Part shown: positions 27,686 to 37,418 of the stretch, in pieces
Layout: each line of letters starts with the position of its first letter
Position numbering within the stretch: position 1 is the first letter of the stretch
Program-made: the position numbers and the translations under genes
Assembly (NCBI RefSeq): GCF_009857135.1
Contig: NZ_CP047318.1
Location: 1 to 64,000, forward strand
Reading direction: 5' to 3'
DNA: 64,000 nucleotides
DNA from: Streptomyces sp. HM190
GTDB lineage: Bacteria > Actinomycetota > Actinomycetes > Streptomycetales > Streptomycetaceae
The notes under the pieces: generated by a model
The model's database searches: none
Told to the model about the DNA's origin: nothing
What the model saw: the letters and a program-made list of their open reading frames with translations, nothing else

Positions 27686-27714
27686 GTAAGCCGGTATCTG
27701 CGTCATTACCGGGC

Positions 27715-28980
27715 TCACTCCCCCGCCTGTCGTGGAGCAGGGTGCAAAGTTTCCCGTCGTGTGGATGCCGGGCCGAGGAGGCGGGCGAGGACGGCGTCGT
27801 GTTCCTGGTAGAGGACGTGCCCTGTTACCTGCAGCTGGGAGGCCAGCTCGGGATCACAACTGCTCGGGAGAGGGCCGAGCGGGATGACGGACGGCCAGTC
27901 GCCTGCTGCACGCACGAGTGCGGTGTCCATGGCGACAAGCACCGCTCCGTAGGTCTGCTGCACCGTGGCGGCAATGTGCAGGCCTGCGGCATCCAGGTCT
28001 CCTGCGTAACGCAGGGGAACGCCCTGGTCGACTGCCAGTTGGAGGAGGGCGTGGTCGACGGCCCGGAGCTGGCCGCTGGTGCAGGCCATGGACTGGGGGC
28101 TGGCGCACTCCATCGCGGCCTCGAGGACAGAGGGGTTCTCGACGACGGTCAGCGGATGCGGAGCCAGCCGGGGCGGAGTGCGGGTGAGATCAAGGAGGTT
28201 GAGGGCGACGGGGGTGGTGGCCTCGTTGAGACGGCGGTCGATGGGGCCGTCGCCGAGAGCTCTGACCTGGTGGAGCAGGACGGTGGCGGAAAGCCGGTCG
28301 GCGATGATGCCGTGGCTGGCCAGCAGGGCGCGTATGTGGTCGGGGCGGGTGGGTTCCGGGCGGCCTGCGAGCTCGGCAAGAGCGGTAATGAGGCGCTGCC
28401 CGGGCCCGGTTACGGGATCGAAGTAGTGCGGGTCGCCTGCGTGGTCGTGGGCGAGTTTGGCCAGGGCGCGGGGTGGCGTGTGGGGAAGGCGGCGGGTGAG
28501 GGAGGCGAGGGCGTCGATGAGACGGCGCAGCTCGGGAACGGTTTCCTCGGCGGCTCCTGAGGTGAGCCGGGCCCGTAGCCGGGGCAGGTGCGGCAGCTGC
28601 TCCTGGGCATAGCGGACCAGTTCTTGGCGCAGTTCGGCGGTGGCGATGCGGTCGTGCCGGCGATTGACGACTGCGCGGCCCACGGCGTCCTCGACCAGGG
28701 ACTGCAGGGTGTCCGGGGTGAGGCCGAGGGCGTCCATGAGCGGGGGTAGCGGCACTTTGACGCCGCGGTCGGTGTGGGGGACACGCGTGCGGCCTCGTCG
28801 GCGCTGGGCGGATGTGTCGAGCCATGCCTTCAGGGCGGCCACCGCGCCCGGCGTCAGGCCGGGCACAGTGACGGTGGCGATGTCGGCCGGAGTGCTGCCG
28901 GCGCTCAGGCGGTCGTGGATGGCCTGCCACAGCGGGGCGAGTTCCGCATCGGCGGCGAGGAGCGCGTGGTCGGCGGTCAT
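27715..28980 (-). CDS. jetD: Wadjet type III JetD (DUF2399-type nuclease subunit)
   Basis: 421 residues from ATG 28980, which overlaps the jetC stop (ATGA). This is the TIGR02679/DUF2399 type of JetD. The C-terminal third has LRYAGDLDAAGLHIA with the DxD of the Toprim-like nuclease core and an upstream ENPSVLEAA Glu. JetD is the nuclease that cuts circular plasmids when the JetABC motor has finished extruding a loop. All four jet genes are present in order A-B-C-D. An IS element ends 30 bases downstream of the stop and has not damaged the gene. Confidence 0.9.
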   Translation of the reverse strand: MTADHALLAADAELAPLWQAIHDRLSAGSTPADIATVTVPGLTPGAVAALKAWLDTSAQRRRGRTRVPHTDRGVKVPLPPLMDALGLTPDTLQSLVEDAVGRAVVNRRHDRIATAELRQELVRYAQEQLPHLPRLRARLTSGAAEETVPELRRLIDALASLTRRLPHTPPRALAKLAHDHAGDPHYFDPVTGPGQRLITALAELAGRPEPTRPDHIRALLASHGIIADRLSATVLLHQVRALGDGPIDRRLNEATTPVALNLLDLTRTPPRLAPHPLTVVENPSVLEAAMECASPQSMACTSGQLRAVDHALLQLAVDQGVPLRYAGDLDAAGLHIAATVQQTYGAVLVAMDTALVRAAGDWPSVIPLGPLPSSCDPELASQLQVTGHVLYQEHDAVLARLLGPASTRRETLHPAPRQAGE

Positions 28981-31900
28981 GGGGTGTCCTGGGGCTGGGC
29001 AGCCGTCACGTCGAGGGTGAGGGGCTGGGGTTCGCCGTGGCCGTGCCACAGCCAGGGGACCGTGATGCGGCGCCGGCCGGCGGTGACGACCTCGTGGACC
29101 ATGGCGCGCTGGGTCTCTCGTTTGATCAAGGGGGTCATGAACGGGGCGGTGGCCAGGACGTCGAAGTTCCAGGAGCGCAGCAGGGCCAGGACCTGGCGCA
29201 GGTTGCGTTCGTCGAAGGCTGCGTCGATCTCGTCAACGGACAGCAGGCGGGGGCCAGCGTAGCCGGGGGTGGAGTACATCGACCAGGCGGCCGCCAGCAG
29301 GGGCAGCATGGTGGCCAGGCGCCTCTCACCGGTGGAGAGGGCTTCCAGCGGGTTGGAGCGGGCGGTGATTTCGCGGAACTTCTCCTTGCCGGCGGCCTCG
29401 AAGGAGGCGTGGGTGACGGAGATGGTCCAGTCGTACCAGCTGCGGTAGTCGAAGGTGTGGGCGACGCGTTCGGCCCAGGGCTCGCCGGCCTTTTCGTTCA
29501 TGCGCTGGCGCAGCGCGTCGTACATCTGCTCGAAGGTGTCGTCGGAGGGCGGCTTGCCGATGAGGTCCACCATGCGCTGGGCCTCGGGGGTCTCGCGGAC
29601 GTCCCATTCGACCTGGACGCCGACGTGGGCCACGCCCGTGCGGACGTCTTTGAGGGTGTCGTGGATCTGAGCGACGAGTTCGGCGGCTGCTTGCCGGCGC
29701 AGCTGGATGTCGCGCTGGAGGCGGGTGAACAGGCTTGTCTTGAGGACCTGCTTGATGTCGGCGCGCAGGTCGTCCTCGAGCTGGGCGGCGGTGGCTTTGA
29801 GGTCCTGGACGGTGGTGGGGACGTCTTGGCCTCGCACCGCGGCGGGGTCGGCGACGACGGCACGCCGCCAGGGGGTGTCTTCGATGCCCACCAGCGTGAC
29901 CTGCCGGTCGAAGCCGGCCAGGTCGGTGCTGGCCTTGCGGGCGGCGGTTTCCAGCAGGGCCAGGTCGCGGTCGCGCTGGCGTTCCAGGACGGTGCGGCGG
30001 TCGGTGGCGCCGGGGGCGTCGGCCAGCAGGCGCCTGGCCCAGGCCAGGCCTGCGGTGAGGTTGGCGGGGCGGCCGGGGCCGGTGGTGGGCAGGTCGTCGG
30101 GGACGACGGCAAGACGCTCCTCGGCCAGGCGGGCGAGGCGGGCGGTGCAGGCGTCGCGGTTCTTCTCGGCGGCTTCCCGCTGCGGGGCGATCATCGTCAG
30201 GGTGGCCTCGGCGGCGATGGCTTGCCCGTCGGCTTCCTGCTGGCGGATGCGGCACTGCTCGGCACGTTCTTCGGCCTGCCGTAGTCTCTCGGCGGTGGCG
30301 TCCCGGTGGGCCAGGAGCTCTTGGTACTGGGCGCCGTGCAGAGCGCGCATTTCGGCAACCGTTGCGGCTTCCTCCTCGGCGCGTCGCTGGGCGTGGGCGG
30401 CTTCCTGTTCGGCGTGAGTGTGACGTGTGCGGCGCTCGGCGGCCTCCTGGTGGTCGCTGTCGGCCCGTGCGAGCAGTTCGGCGACCCGCTGGGCGGCCGG
30501 AGCCCAGGCCTGGATGTGGCCCACGAGTTGGGCGACCGTTTCCCGGCGGGCGTCGAGATGGTCTGGTTCGGTGCGGAGCATGTCGCCTGTGGGGAGGGCT
30601 GCTGTGCGGTTGAGTACGCGCAGTGCCTCACTGACGGCTTTGGAGGCGTCCTCGTGGCGGGCTACGGCCTTGACGGCTTCGGCGCGTGCTCGGTTCAGGT
30701 CCTGCTCGGCTGCGTTCTCCGCCGTGTGCGCTGCCTCGACGGCTTCAATCTGCTGGTGCGGGAAGTTTTCGTGTTCGGCGTCGGCGGCCTGCTGGTCCGC
30801 TGCGGCGCGGGCCCGTGCGTCTGCGCTGGCCTGGGCGGCAGCCTCCTGCTCGGCTGCGGCATCTGCGGCGGCCTGGGCGGCTTCGGCGGCGCGGGCCTCA
30901 CTGTGCCGGGCGTGTTCGTGGGTGAGGGCAGCGGTGGCGACGGCGGCGGCACGGGTGGCTGCGGCTGCCTTAAGTTCGGCCAGGATGCGTTCCAGAGCCC
31001 GGTCGGCTTCCGTCAGCGCCACGGTGGTGCTGTGCTGGGCGGCTTCGGCGGCCGCGCGCCGGTCGCCGGCCTGGCCGCGGGCGTCGTCGACACGGTCGGC
31101 GGGCGGCAGGCTGTCGCGTTCCGCAGCGGCTTCGGCGATGTCCTGGTGGCGGCGCGCCAGGTGTCCTTCGGCCTCTTGGAGGGTGCGGTGGGCGGCGGCC
31201 AAGTCGGCTTCGAGGCGCCTGACACGCTGTTGGCGTGTCCTCTCCCGGGTGGTGCGGCCGATGAAGGCGGCCCGGTATCCGGCTGGGGCGCTGGCGGTGA
31301 GGACGCCGTGGGCCAGCCGGCCGGTTGCCGGGTCGCTGCCGGGGGCGTCCAGCGGGATGGCGGCGAGGATCTCGCGTACGCGGGTGGTGTCGATGGCTGG
31401 GGTGTCCTCGACGACCAGCAGGTTGGCCAGGGTGCGTCCCTGGGCGGGGGTGGTGGGGGTGAAGGTGAGATCGCCGTCGCACACCCGGCCGTCCGGAGTG
31501 ACCAGGGCGTCCAGAAGGCCTGAAACGAGGAGGGCGCCTTCGATGCGGTCGGCATCGGCGGCGCTCAGGCCGGGGGCGAAGTCGACGAGCGCCCACAGCG
31601 GGACGCCGTCCCCCTCGGTGCGGGTGCGCCAGGCCGGAGGTGCCGGGATGGGGGCGGCCTGCTGTGCCTGGTGCAATGCTTCGGTGACGGCGGTGACGGT
31701 TTCGGTCGCGGCCTGGACCTGCTGGGCCGCTTGTTCGGCCTGGCGTTGCAGGTGCGGTGTGGCCTGGGCGTGTGCACGCACCACCGCCAGGGTGAGGTCG
31801 GCGGGCCGCAGCGCGTGCAGGTCGGCTGTCGGTGCGGTCACCTGCGGCAGGGGAAGGTCGGCGGCGGACAGATGGGTGAGGCCGTCGCGCCATCCGTGCA

Positions 31901-33974
31901 CCCGGCCCAGCCAGTCGCGAACCGCCTGAAGGGCTGCCGCGTCGGCCTCGGCGTGGGCCTGTTCGGCTGCCTCGAGCGCTGCCTGGGCATCGCTACAGGT
32001 CTGCTGGTGGGCTCGGCGTGCCTGGGTACGGCGGTCCTCGTCGGCTTCCGTCTCGACGCGTCCCTGCTGCACGGCGGCTTCGTGTGCGGCGCCGGCCTCG
32101 TCTGCGGTCTCTTTGGCTGCGGCGTGGTCGGTGCAGGCCTGGCCTGCGGTGCGGGCTGCGACGTGGGCGAGGGCGGCGTCGGCGGCCGCTTGCTGCTGGT
32201 GCCCGGCCAGGTCGATGCGGGTGCGGGCGGCAGCGGAGGTGGACGCGAGCCAGGCGGTGAGCTGGCGGGTGTCGGTGCGTTCCTCGGCCTCCACGGGTTC
32301 GCTCAGGTGCGGCGGCAGCGGTCCGAGCAGCGGCGCCGCCTGCTGCCAGGCGTCGAGGCGGGCAGAGAGTTCCTCCTCCGCGTGCCGGCGGTCGCTGGTG
32401 GCCTGGAAGGCCGCCTCACGGCGTGCGTGTTCTGCATCCTCAGCGGCACGCTGTTCGTCTGTGGCGGTGCGCTGGTTGTCCTGCATGTGCTGGTAGGTCT
32501 GCAAGGCCCGGTCGACGGCCTGGATCTGGCGCTGGTGGTCTTCCGCCCAGGCCAGCGGATGGCTGCACAACCAGGCCGTGTCCAGCGCGGTGTCGGCAGC
32601 GGTGCGGGCTTGCGTGAGCGTTTCGGTTGTCGCCACGAGCTGTTCGCACGCGGCATGCGCTCCCAGCGTGCTGGCGGTGGTGCGCAGGTCTCCGGAGATG
32701 TGGGTGAGTTGGGTCTGGGCGGCCCGGGCGTCGTTTCGGCTGTCGGCGGCCTTGCGGTCAGCCTCGCCGGCGTCGGTGCCGGCCGTTTGCGCGCGCTGGG
32801 CGGCGGCTTCGGCCTGGGCGGCGAGTTCGCGGGCACGGTCCTCGTGGTGGGGCAGTTCGGCCCCGGCGTGTTCGCTCAGCAGTGCTTCGTCCGCGGACAG
32901 TTGCCCCCGGGTGCGGGAGATGTCGCTCTGTGCACGGGCGTGCTCCTGCGCCGCGTCCTGGGATGCCTGCCGGGCGGTGGTCAGCTGGTCGGTGGCCTTC
33001 TTGAGGCTGCGGGCATGGTCGTCGAACTCGGTGTTGGCTGCGGTCAGGGCGGCGGCTTCCACCTGGGCCACGGTGTGCAGGTAGCGGCGGTAGCTGCGGT
33101 CGGTGCTCTCCAGGAGTTTGGCTTCCTGCCGGGTGCGCTCCAGCTTGTTTTCGAGTTCGGAGATGCGTTCCATCGCCTCGGCGACCTGGGTGAGGTTGTC
33201 GGTGTCGAGGGCGGGCAGGGCGTCGGTGAGGACCTGCCGCATCCGGGTGGGAGAAATGGCTTCGGCTGTGCGCACGCTGCGCAGGGAGCGCAGGACGGCG
33301 AGCAGTGCCTCGAACTGGACCTCGTTGAGTGGGGCGAACAGCCGGGTGCGCACGGTGTGGCGGTAGGAACGCTCGTCCTGGGCGGTGAGTTGTTTCAGGG
33401 AGCCGCGCAGGGTTTTGGAGTCGGTGAACATCTCGCCCTGGCAGGCGGCCAGTTGTCCGGCGAGTGCGTCCAGCGCGACGGGCTCGCGTTCCTGTTCCAG
33501 CGTCAAATCGCTGCCCACTCGGCCCGGAGCGAGGAAGAAGGCGCGGTGCAGGTGGCCTGCGGTGGCCCGCAACCACAGGCCGGTGGTCATGTAGCGGGTG
33601 CTGCCGTCGGCCGGATCGTGCAGGCCGTACTCGAGCCACCACATGCCGGTGCGGTCTTCGCGGTCGTTGAAGTCGGTGTGGCGGCTGGTGAGGGTGCCTG
33701 CGGCCTTGCCTGACACCGACAGGGCGGTCTGGGAGGTGTCGGCGTCCAGCAGGACGGTGATCAGCATGGAGGCGGTCAGGGACTTGCCGGAGCCGTTGGG
33801 GCCGACCAGGGCGAGCCAGCCGTCGGAGAAGTACAGCTGTTCGCTGGCCCAGGCCCAGGAGTTGACGATGCCGGCGCGTGTGGGCTGCCAGCGGCCTTCG
33901 GCGGTGGGGGTGCCAATGATCGGCTCGTCGCGTGTCAGGCTCAGGTGTGTGGTGGGGTGCTCGGTGGGATTCAT
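28977..33974 (-). CDS. jetC: Wadjet type III JetC (SMC-like ATPase, TIGR02680 type)
   Basis: 1665 residues from ATG 33974, overlapping the jetB stop by four bases; the frame is open further upstream only as antisense-like noise. Walker A is VGPNGSGKS near residue 57. A very long Ala/Glu/Gln/Arg-rich coiled coil interrupted by a hinge-like region around residues 730-900 follows. The C-terminal head has LSTGERRLATMLPLL (ABC signature) and LLSVDEIDAAFDE (Walker B) near residue 1575. This is the MukB-like DNA-extruding motor of Wadjet. Both head halves look intact. Confidence 0.92.
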   Translation of the reverse strand: MNPTEHPTTHLSLTRDEPIIGTPTAEGRWQPTRAGIVNSWAWASEQLYFSDGWLALVGPNGSGKSLTASMLITVLLDADTSQTALSVSGKAAGTLTSRHTDFNDREDRTGMWWLEYGLHDPADGSTRYMTTGLWLRATAGHLHRAFFLAPGRVGSDLTLEQEREPVALDALAGQLAACQGEMFTDSKTLRGSLKQLTAQDERSYRHTVRTRLFAPLNEVQFEALLAVLRSLRSVRTAEAISPTRMRQVLTDALPALDTDNLTQVAEAMERISELENKLERTRQEAKLLESTDRSYRRYLHTVAQVEAAALTAANTEFDDHARSLKKATDQLTTARQASQDAAQEHARAQSDISRTRGQLSADEALLSEHAGAELPHHEDRARELAAQAEAAAQRAQTAGTDAGEADRKAADSRNDARAAQTQLTHISGDLRTTASTLGAHAACEQLVATTETLTQARTAADTALDTAWLCSHPLAWAEDHQRQIQAVDRALQTYQHMQDNQRTATDEQRAAEDAEHARREAAFQATSDRRHAEEELSARLDAWQQAAPLLGPLPPHLSEPVEAEERTDTRQLTAWLASTSAAARTRIDLAGHQQQAAADAALAHVAARTAGQACTDHAAAKETADEAGAAHEAAVQQGRVETEADEDRRTQARRAHQQTCSDAQAALEAAEQAHAEADAAALQAVRDWLGRVHGWRDGLTHLSAADLPLPQVTAPTADLHALRPADLTLAVVRAHAQATPHLQRQAEQAAQQVQAATETVTAVTEALHQAQQAAPIPAPPAWRTRTEGDGVPLWALVDFAPGLSAADADRIEGALLVSGLLDALVTPDGRVCDGDLTFTPTTPAQGRTLANLLVVEDTPAIDTTRVREILAAIPLDAPGSDPATGRLAHGVLTASAPAGYRAAFIGRTTRERTRQQRVRRLEADLAAAHRTLQEAEGHLARRHQDIAEAAAERDSLPPADRVDDARGQAGDRRAAAEAAQHSTTVALTEADRALERILAELKAAAATRAAAVATAALTHEHARHSEARAAEAAQAAADAAAEQEAAAQASADARARAAADQQAADAEHENFPHQQIEAVEAAHTAENAAEQDLNRARAEAVKAVARHEDASKAVSEALRVLNRTAALPTGDMLRTEPDHLDARRETVAQLVGHIQAWAPAAQRVAELLARADSDHQEAAERRTRHTHAEQEAAHAQRRAEEEAATVAEMRALHGAQYQELLAHRDATAERLRQAEERAEQCRIRQQEADGQAIAAEATLTMIAPQREAAEKNRDACTARLARLAEERLAVVPDDLPTTGPGRPANLTAGLAWARRLLADAPGATDRRTVLERQRDRDLALLETAARKASTDLAGFDRQVTLVGIEDTPWRRAVVADPAAVRGQDVPTTVQDLKATAAQLEDDLRADIKQVLKTSLFTRLQRDIQLRRQAAAELVAQIHDTLKDVRTGVAHVGVQVEWDVRETPEAQRMVDLIGKPPSDDTFEQMYDALRQRMNEKAGEPWAERVAHTFDYRSWYDWTISVTHASFEAAGKEKFREITARSNPLEALSTGERRLATMLPLLAAAWSMYSTPGYAGPRLLSVDEIDAAFDERNLRQVLALLRSWNFDVLATAPFMTPLIKRETQRAMVHEVVTAGRRRITVPWLWHGHGEPQPLTLDVTAAQPQDTP

Positions 33975-35323
33975 CCGTCGTCTCCTCGGCGAGCCTGGCG
34001 CGCGGCATCGGGGCTGGTGGCCTTCTGGGTGGTCTCGGGCGGCGGGAACAGGGGTATGGCCGGGCTGGTGTCCGGGGTGGCGGCTGGTGAGGGCGGCGGG
34101 GCGGGCTGGCGGACGCGGATGCGCCACAGGTGCACGCCGGGGGTGGGCAGCCAGGTATCGGGGAGGGCGGGGTCGGGGGTGAGCAGGCCGACGCTGGTCA
34201 GTTCGGCGGCCGCGGCGCTGGCCAGTGCGGGCATGCGTTCGTAGGTGGCCGCCCAGCGGGGCTGGTTGGCGCGGAGTTGGAGGAACAGGTCCGCGATGTC
34301 GGTGAGGGTCAGCGGTGCGGTGGGGTCCTCGCGCCCGGGGAGGGTGGCCAACAGGGCGAGGGCTGCCTGGCGTTCGGTGCGGCGGCCGTTGGGAAAGTCG
34401 ATGCTGCTGGACTGGCCGCTGGGGTCGGTGACCTGCCACCAGTCGCGGCGCACGGTGGCGGTGAGTCCGAGGGCGGCGACGGCGTTGAGGGCGCGTTCGC
34501 GTCCGGTCAGCGTGTGCAGGTAGGGGGTGGTGTCGGTGTCGTCGTCGAGAGGGTCGGTGGCGGGGTCGTCGACCAGGCGGCGGATGGCGTTCAGGCGCCG
34601 TTGCTCCAGCGTGGGGGCTTCGCCTGCGGTGTGGGCTGTGTGGTCCAGGAGGGATTCGGCGGACAGGGCGGCGGCGTGCTGGTCCGGCGGCACGCCGTCG
34701 AGTTGCAGGAGGGTGGGTGACAGTGAGGAGAATTTGGTGGCGAGGCGGTCCCGGGAGGCCGTGACGATGAGGTCGCCGTCCTCGTCGGCCAGGGCGCGGT
34801 CGAGGTCGGCGTCGACGGTGATGGTGCCTTCCGCGACGAGGATCTTCAGGGCGTCGGCCAGGCTCTGGCGGTTGTGGCGCGCCTCTTTCTTCCTGACGTC
34901 CTCGGTGGCGACGACCGGGAATCGAGGCAGGCGCCCGTCGGTCGTGTCGGCAGCACAGACCTGGGCGATGGCCTGCATGAGTTCGCGCACGCTCATGCGC
35001 GGGCGGCGCCACAACTGTTCGCAGGCCAGGCAGATAAGGATCATTACCAGGGTGCCGGCCAGCGGCTGCTTCTCCCGCACCAGCCTCGGGCCTCGGTCGG
35101 CCGGCACATCGTGGCGGCGTTTGTGCAGGCGGATCAGACCGGCGACCTTGTGGACCTCCAGGGTCCAGTTCAGTTCGGTGCGGAAGAACTCCGCCAGGGC
35201 CGGGTGGCCCTGCACGGCCACCCGGTAGTGCTCGGGATCGTCTTCGATGGTGAGGCGGCCGGTCGCGTTGAGCAGGCGGGCGCTGGCGCGCAAGTCCGCG
35301 TCGAGCAGCAGGGTGTCGTTCAT
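33971..35323 (-). CDS. jetB: Wadjet type III JetB (DUF2398/TIGR02678 type)
   Basis: 450 residues from ATG 35323, overlapping jetA by four bases and jetC by four. The N-terminal LLNATGRLTIEDDPEHYRV, ELNWTLEVHKVAGLIRL and LVMILICLACEQLWRR match the TIGR02678 pattern. The C-terminal part is winged-helix-like and ends in a Pro-rich tail. In the complex it corresponds to the kite (MukE-like) subunit that links JetA to the JetC motor. Confidence 0.88.
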   Translation of the reverse strand: MNDTLLLDADLRASARLLNATGRLTIEDDPEHYRVAVQGHPALAEFFRTELNWTLEVHKVAGLIRLHKRRHDVPADRGPRLVREKQPLAGTLVMILICLACEQLWRRPRMSVRELMQAIAQVCAADTTDGRLPRFPVVATEDVRKKEARHNRQSLADALKILVAEGTITVDADLDRALADEDGDLIVTASRDRLATKFSSLSPTLLQLDGVPPDQHAAALSAESLLDHTAHTAGEAPTLEQRRLNAIRRLVDDPATDPLDDDTDTTPYLHTLTGRERALNAVAALGLTATVRRDWWQVTDPSGQSSSIDFPNGRRTERQAALALLATLPGREDPTAPLTLTDIADLFLQLRANQPRWAATYERMPALASAAAAELTSVGLLTPDPALPDTWLPTPGVHLWRIRVRQPAPPPSPAATPDTSPAIPLFPPPETTQKATSPDAARQARRGDDG

Positions 35324-36885
35324 GCCACGCTCCAGTTGGGCCCTGCCGTCTGCTCGGCTGGGCGGCGGGGAGAGGATGTGTGGTCCTGGGGGGTGACCGA
35401 CAGGCGAAGGTCGGGTCCGGACAGGCGTCCTTCGGCCAGTTCGACGGTGACGGTGGTGTCGGGCCGGCCGGGCCTGACGGTGACGTCCAGGCCGGCCTCG
35501 TCGACGGTGGCCCGCCCCACGCCGTCCTGCGGGTGGTACTGGTTGAGCGCGACCTCGACGGCGTTGAGCAGAATCAGCGCCGCCTCGAACGGCAGTCGGC
35601 CAAGGTATTCGAGGCCGACTTCGCCGTCGGTGGCCAGCAGTGCGGCCAGTTGGCGGCGACGCTGTGCGGCTGCTTGTGCCTGGGCGTGGGCCGCGGTCCG
35701 GTCGGCGGTGGTGTCGGGCACTTTGCGGGGGCGCCCAGTGGTCCGCCCGTGCCGCTCGTGTTCCCGCAAGGTCACCTCGACCTGGTGACGGCCGGCGCCG
35801 GAATGGGCGGGGGTGCCGTGGGCGACGTCCTCCTCGGCGGCACCGATGACAGCGTGCCAGGCGGGCCAGTCCCCGAAGGCGGCCGCGTATACGCGGCGGG
35901 CCTCGGTGTCGTCTATCTGGCGGTACAGGCTGTAGGCGAGAGCTCTGAAATCGACGCCCAGGTCGCTGCCACGCCGGCGGGCCATGTAGCGGCGGTCGAT
36001 GGCGACCAGCAGAGTGTGCACGGCGCCGCTGGCCGAGTCGATCAGGCGGTGCACCGTGCCGCCCGGTTCGAACCATGCTTCCAGGTCGGTCAGGCGACGG
36101 ACGCGTTCGTCGATCCAGTGCTGCTGGTCGGCAGCATCCAGGAGACCGGCGTGCGCGACGGCGGTCTCCGCGGTGCGGGCAAACCCGGCTGCACGCAGTT
36201 CGGCAAGCGCCGACTCGACTCGTGGCAGGCCGCGCCCGTATTCGCGGGGGAACTGGCGCAGCGCCTCCACAACGCGGTCGCGGTTCTCGCCGAACACGTC
36301 GTTGTCGGTCACGTCAGACTGGACCATCTTCGCCAGTGCCGCGTAGAAGTCGGCGGTCACCCGCTGCAGTTCGTCGATGCGGGTACGTACGTCCTCCAGG
36401 TCACCCGGCAACCGGCCGTGGTCATCTTTCAGGTGATCGAGAATCGCCCGCAGCGTGTCCTGAACCTCCTCCAGAAGACGGCTGGGCAGTTGCAGGGCAC
36501 GCACCACGTCGACAACCGCGGTGCGCACTGCGGCCACGATGCCGCGTCCCCGCTGGGTCAGTGCCCAGGCCTCCTCACGCGCCGACAGACCCTGCAGGCT
36601 GCGCAGCGGGGCCGCGTAGTCGTGAAACGGCTCGGCGAACTGCCACTCCATCAACTGGTCCAGCAGGGAGCGCAGTTCAGCCTGCGGCAGTGGATCGTGA
36701 TAGCCGACCCTCTTCAGCTGGGCGGTGATGTCGGACAACGTCGCCATCGGCCCCCGCGTGGACAACTCCTCCAGGGCGGCCAGCAGCGCAAGATAGCGGT
36801 CCTTCACCAGGCCCTCGGGCGTCCCGAACACGTACCAGTCCCCCGGTACGACCTCCTGCCACCACATCCGCGAACGCAACACCAT
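35320..36885 (-). CDS. jetA: Wadjet type III JetA (DUF2397/TIGR02677 type)
   Basis: About 521 residues; the start is uncertain (ATG 36885 chosen, with GGGGGAG just before it; TTG 36879 gives better spacing; the frame is open to 37089 but composition there is not coding). DFYAALAKMVQSDVTDNDVF and ALRQFPREYGRGLPRVE fit the kleisin-like TIGR02677 family. First gene of the four-gene operon, and all junctions are ATGA overlaps. A 15-bp perfect inverted repeat lies about 160 bases upstream. Confidence 0.85.
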   Translation of the reverse strand: MVLRSRMWWQEVVPGDWYVFGTPEGLVKDRYLALLAALEELSTRGPMATLSDITAQLKRVGYHDPLPQAELRSLLDQLMEWQFAEPFHDYAAPLRSLQGLSAREEAWALTQRGRGIVAAVRTAVVDVVRALQLPSRLLEEVQDTLRAILDHLKDDHGRLPGDLEDVRTRIDELQRVTADFYAALAKMVQSDVTDNDVFGENRDRVVEALRQFPREYGRGLPRVESALAELRAAGFARTAETAVAHAGLLDAADQQHWIDERVRRLTDLEAWFEPGGTVHRLIDSASGAVHTLLVAIDRRYMARRRGSDLGVDFRALAYSLYRQIDDTEARRVYAAAFGDWPAWHAVIGAAEEDVAHGTPAHSGAGRHQVEVTLREHERHGRTTGRPRKVPDTTADRTAAHAQAQAAAQRRRQLAALLATDGEVGLEYLGRLPFEAALILLNAVEVALNQYHPQDGVGRATVDEAGLDVTVRPGRPDTTVTVELAEGRLSGPDLRLSVTPQDHTSSPRRPAEQTAGPNWSVA

Positions 36886-37418
36886 CTCCCCCTGCAGACG
36901 ACGGCACCATGGCGTCTCGGCGAAGTGGACGGGCAAAAACCGGCGCCGCTTCCCTTTACCGAGCCGTATGTGAAAGCTAGACGCCGCCACTGACAACGCC
37001 CGCTCGAGACCCGGGAATTCGAGGGGATTCGACCACTCGTCAATGACTTGAATCAGTGCCCACGCACCACTGCAGGGGCACTGATTCAAGCGGGAGAACG
37101 GACGTTTTCGTCTCGCCTATCACGAGGAGGAAAAATCCCAGAAGAAACCATCTGAGCTGCGGAAACGAAAGCTTTCGACATGATCGTGGTCCACAGGACC
37201 AACCCTCCGGAGCGCCACGGATCAGCGACAGTTCACTTGCCGGCATCAGCCGAAATCAAGTCAGATCCTCATGGGAGACGCGCCGCATCCGCACAAGATA
37301 CCGAACACGCATTCGCAGCAACGCATTTCGCATATGCGTTCGGGCTCTCTATTCGGCTGAGCAAGACAGCTCGCAAGACTCAGTCACAGGTCCGAGCGCG
37401 CGGAGTGTTCGGGGACGC
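36886..37418. promoter_or_regulatory. promoter region of jet operon and end of tpg
   Basis: About 530 bases with clearly lower GC than the genes on either side. It holds the promoter of the minus-strand jet operon and, to its right, the 3' end of tpg. The most notable structure is the inverted repeat at 37047-37090. Confidence 0.55.
37047..37090. repeat. 15-bp perfect inverted repeat upstream of jetA
   Basis: CTTGAATCAGTGCCC (37047-37061) and its exact complement (37076-37090) are separated by 14 bases. This could be the terminator of tpg, an operator for the jet operon, or a cruciform-prone site. Position between convergent use (end of tpg, start of jet) fits the first two. Confidence 0.75.

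Noticed and set aside
33975..35012. Upstream extension of jetC to a 2011-residue protein
   Set aside because: The extension overlaps jetB on the same strand in another frame and reads as Arg/Pro/His-rich noise; the ATGA start at 33974 is correct.
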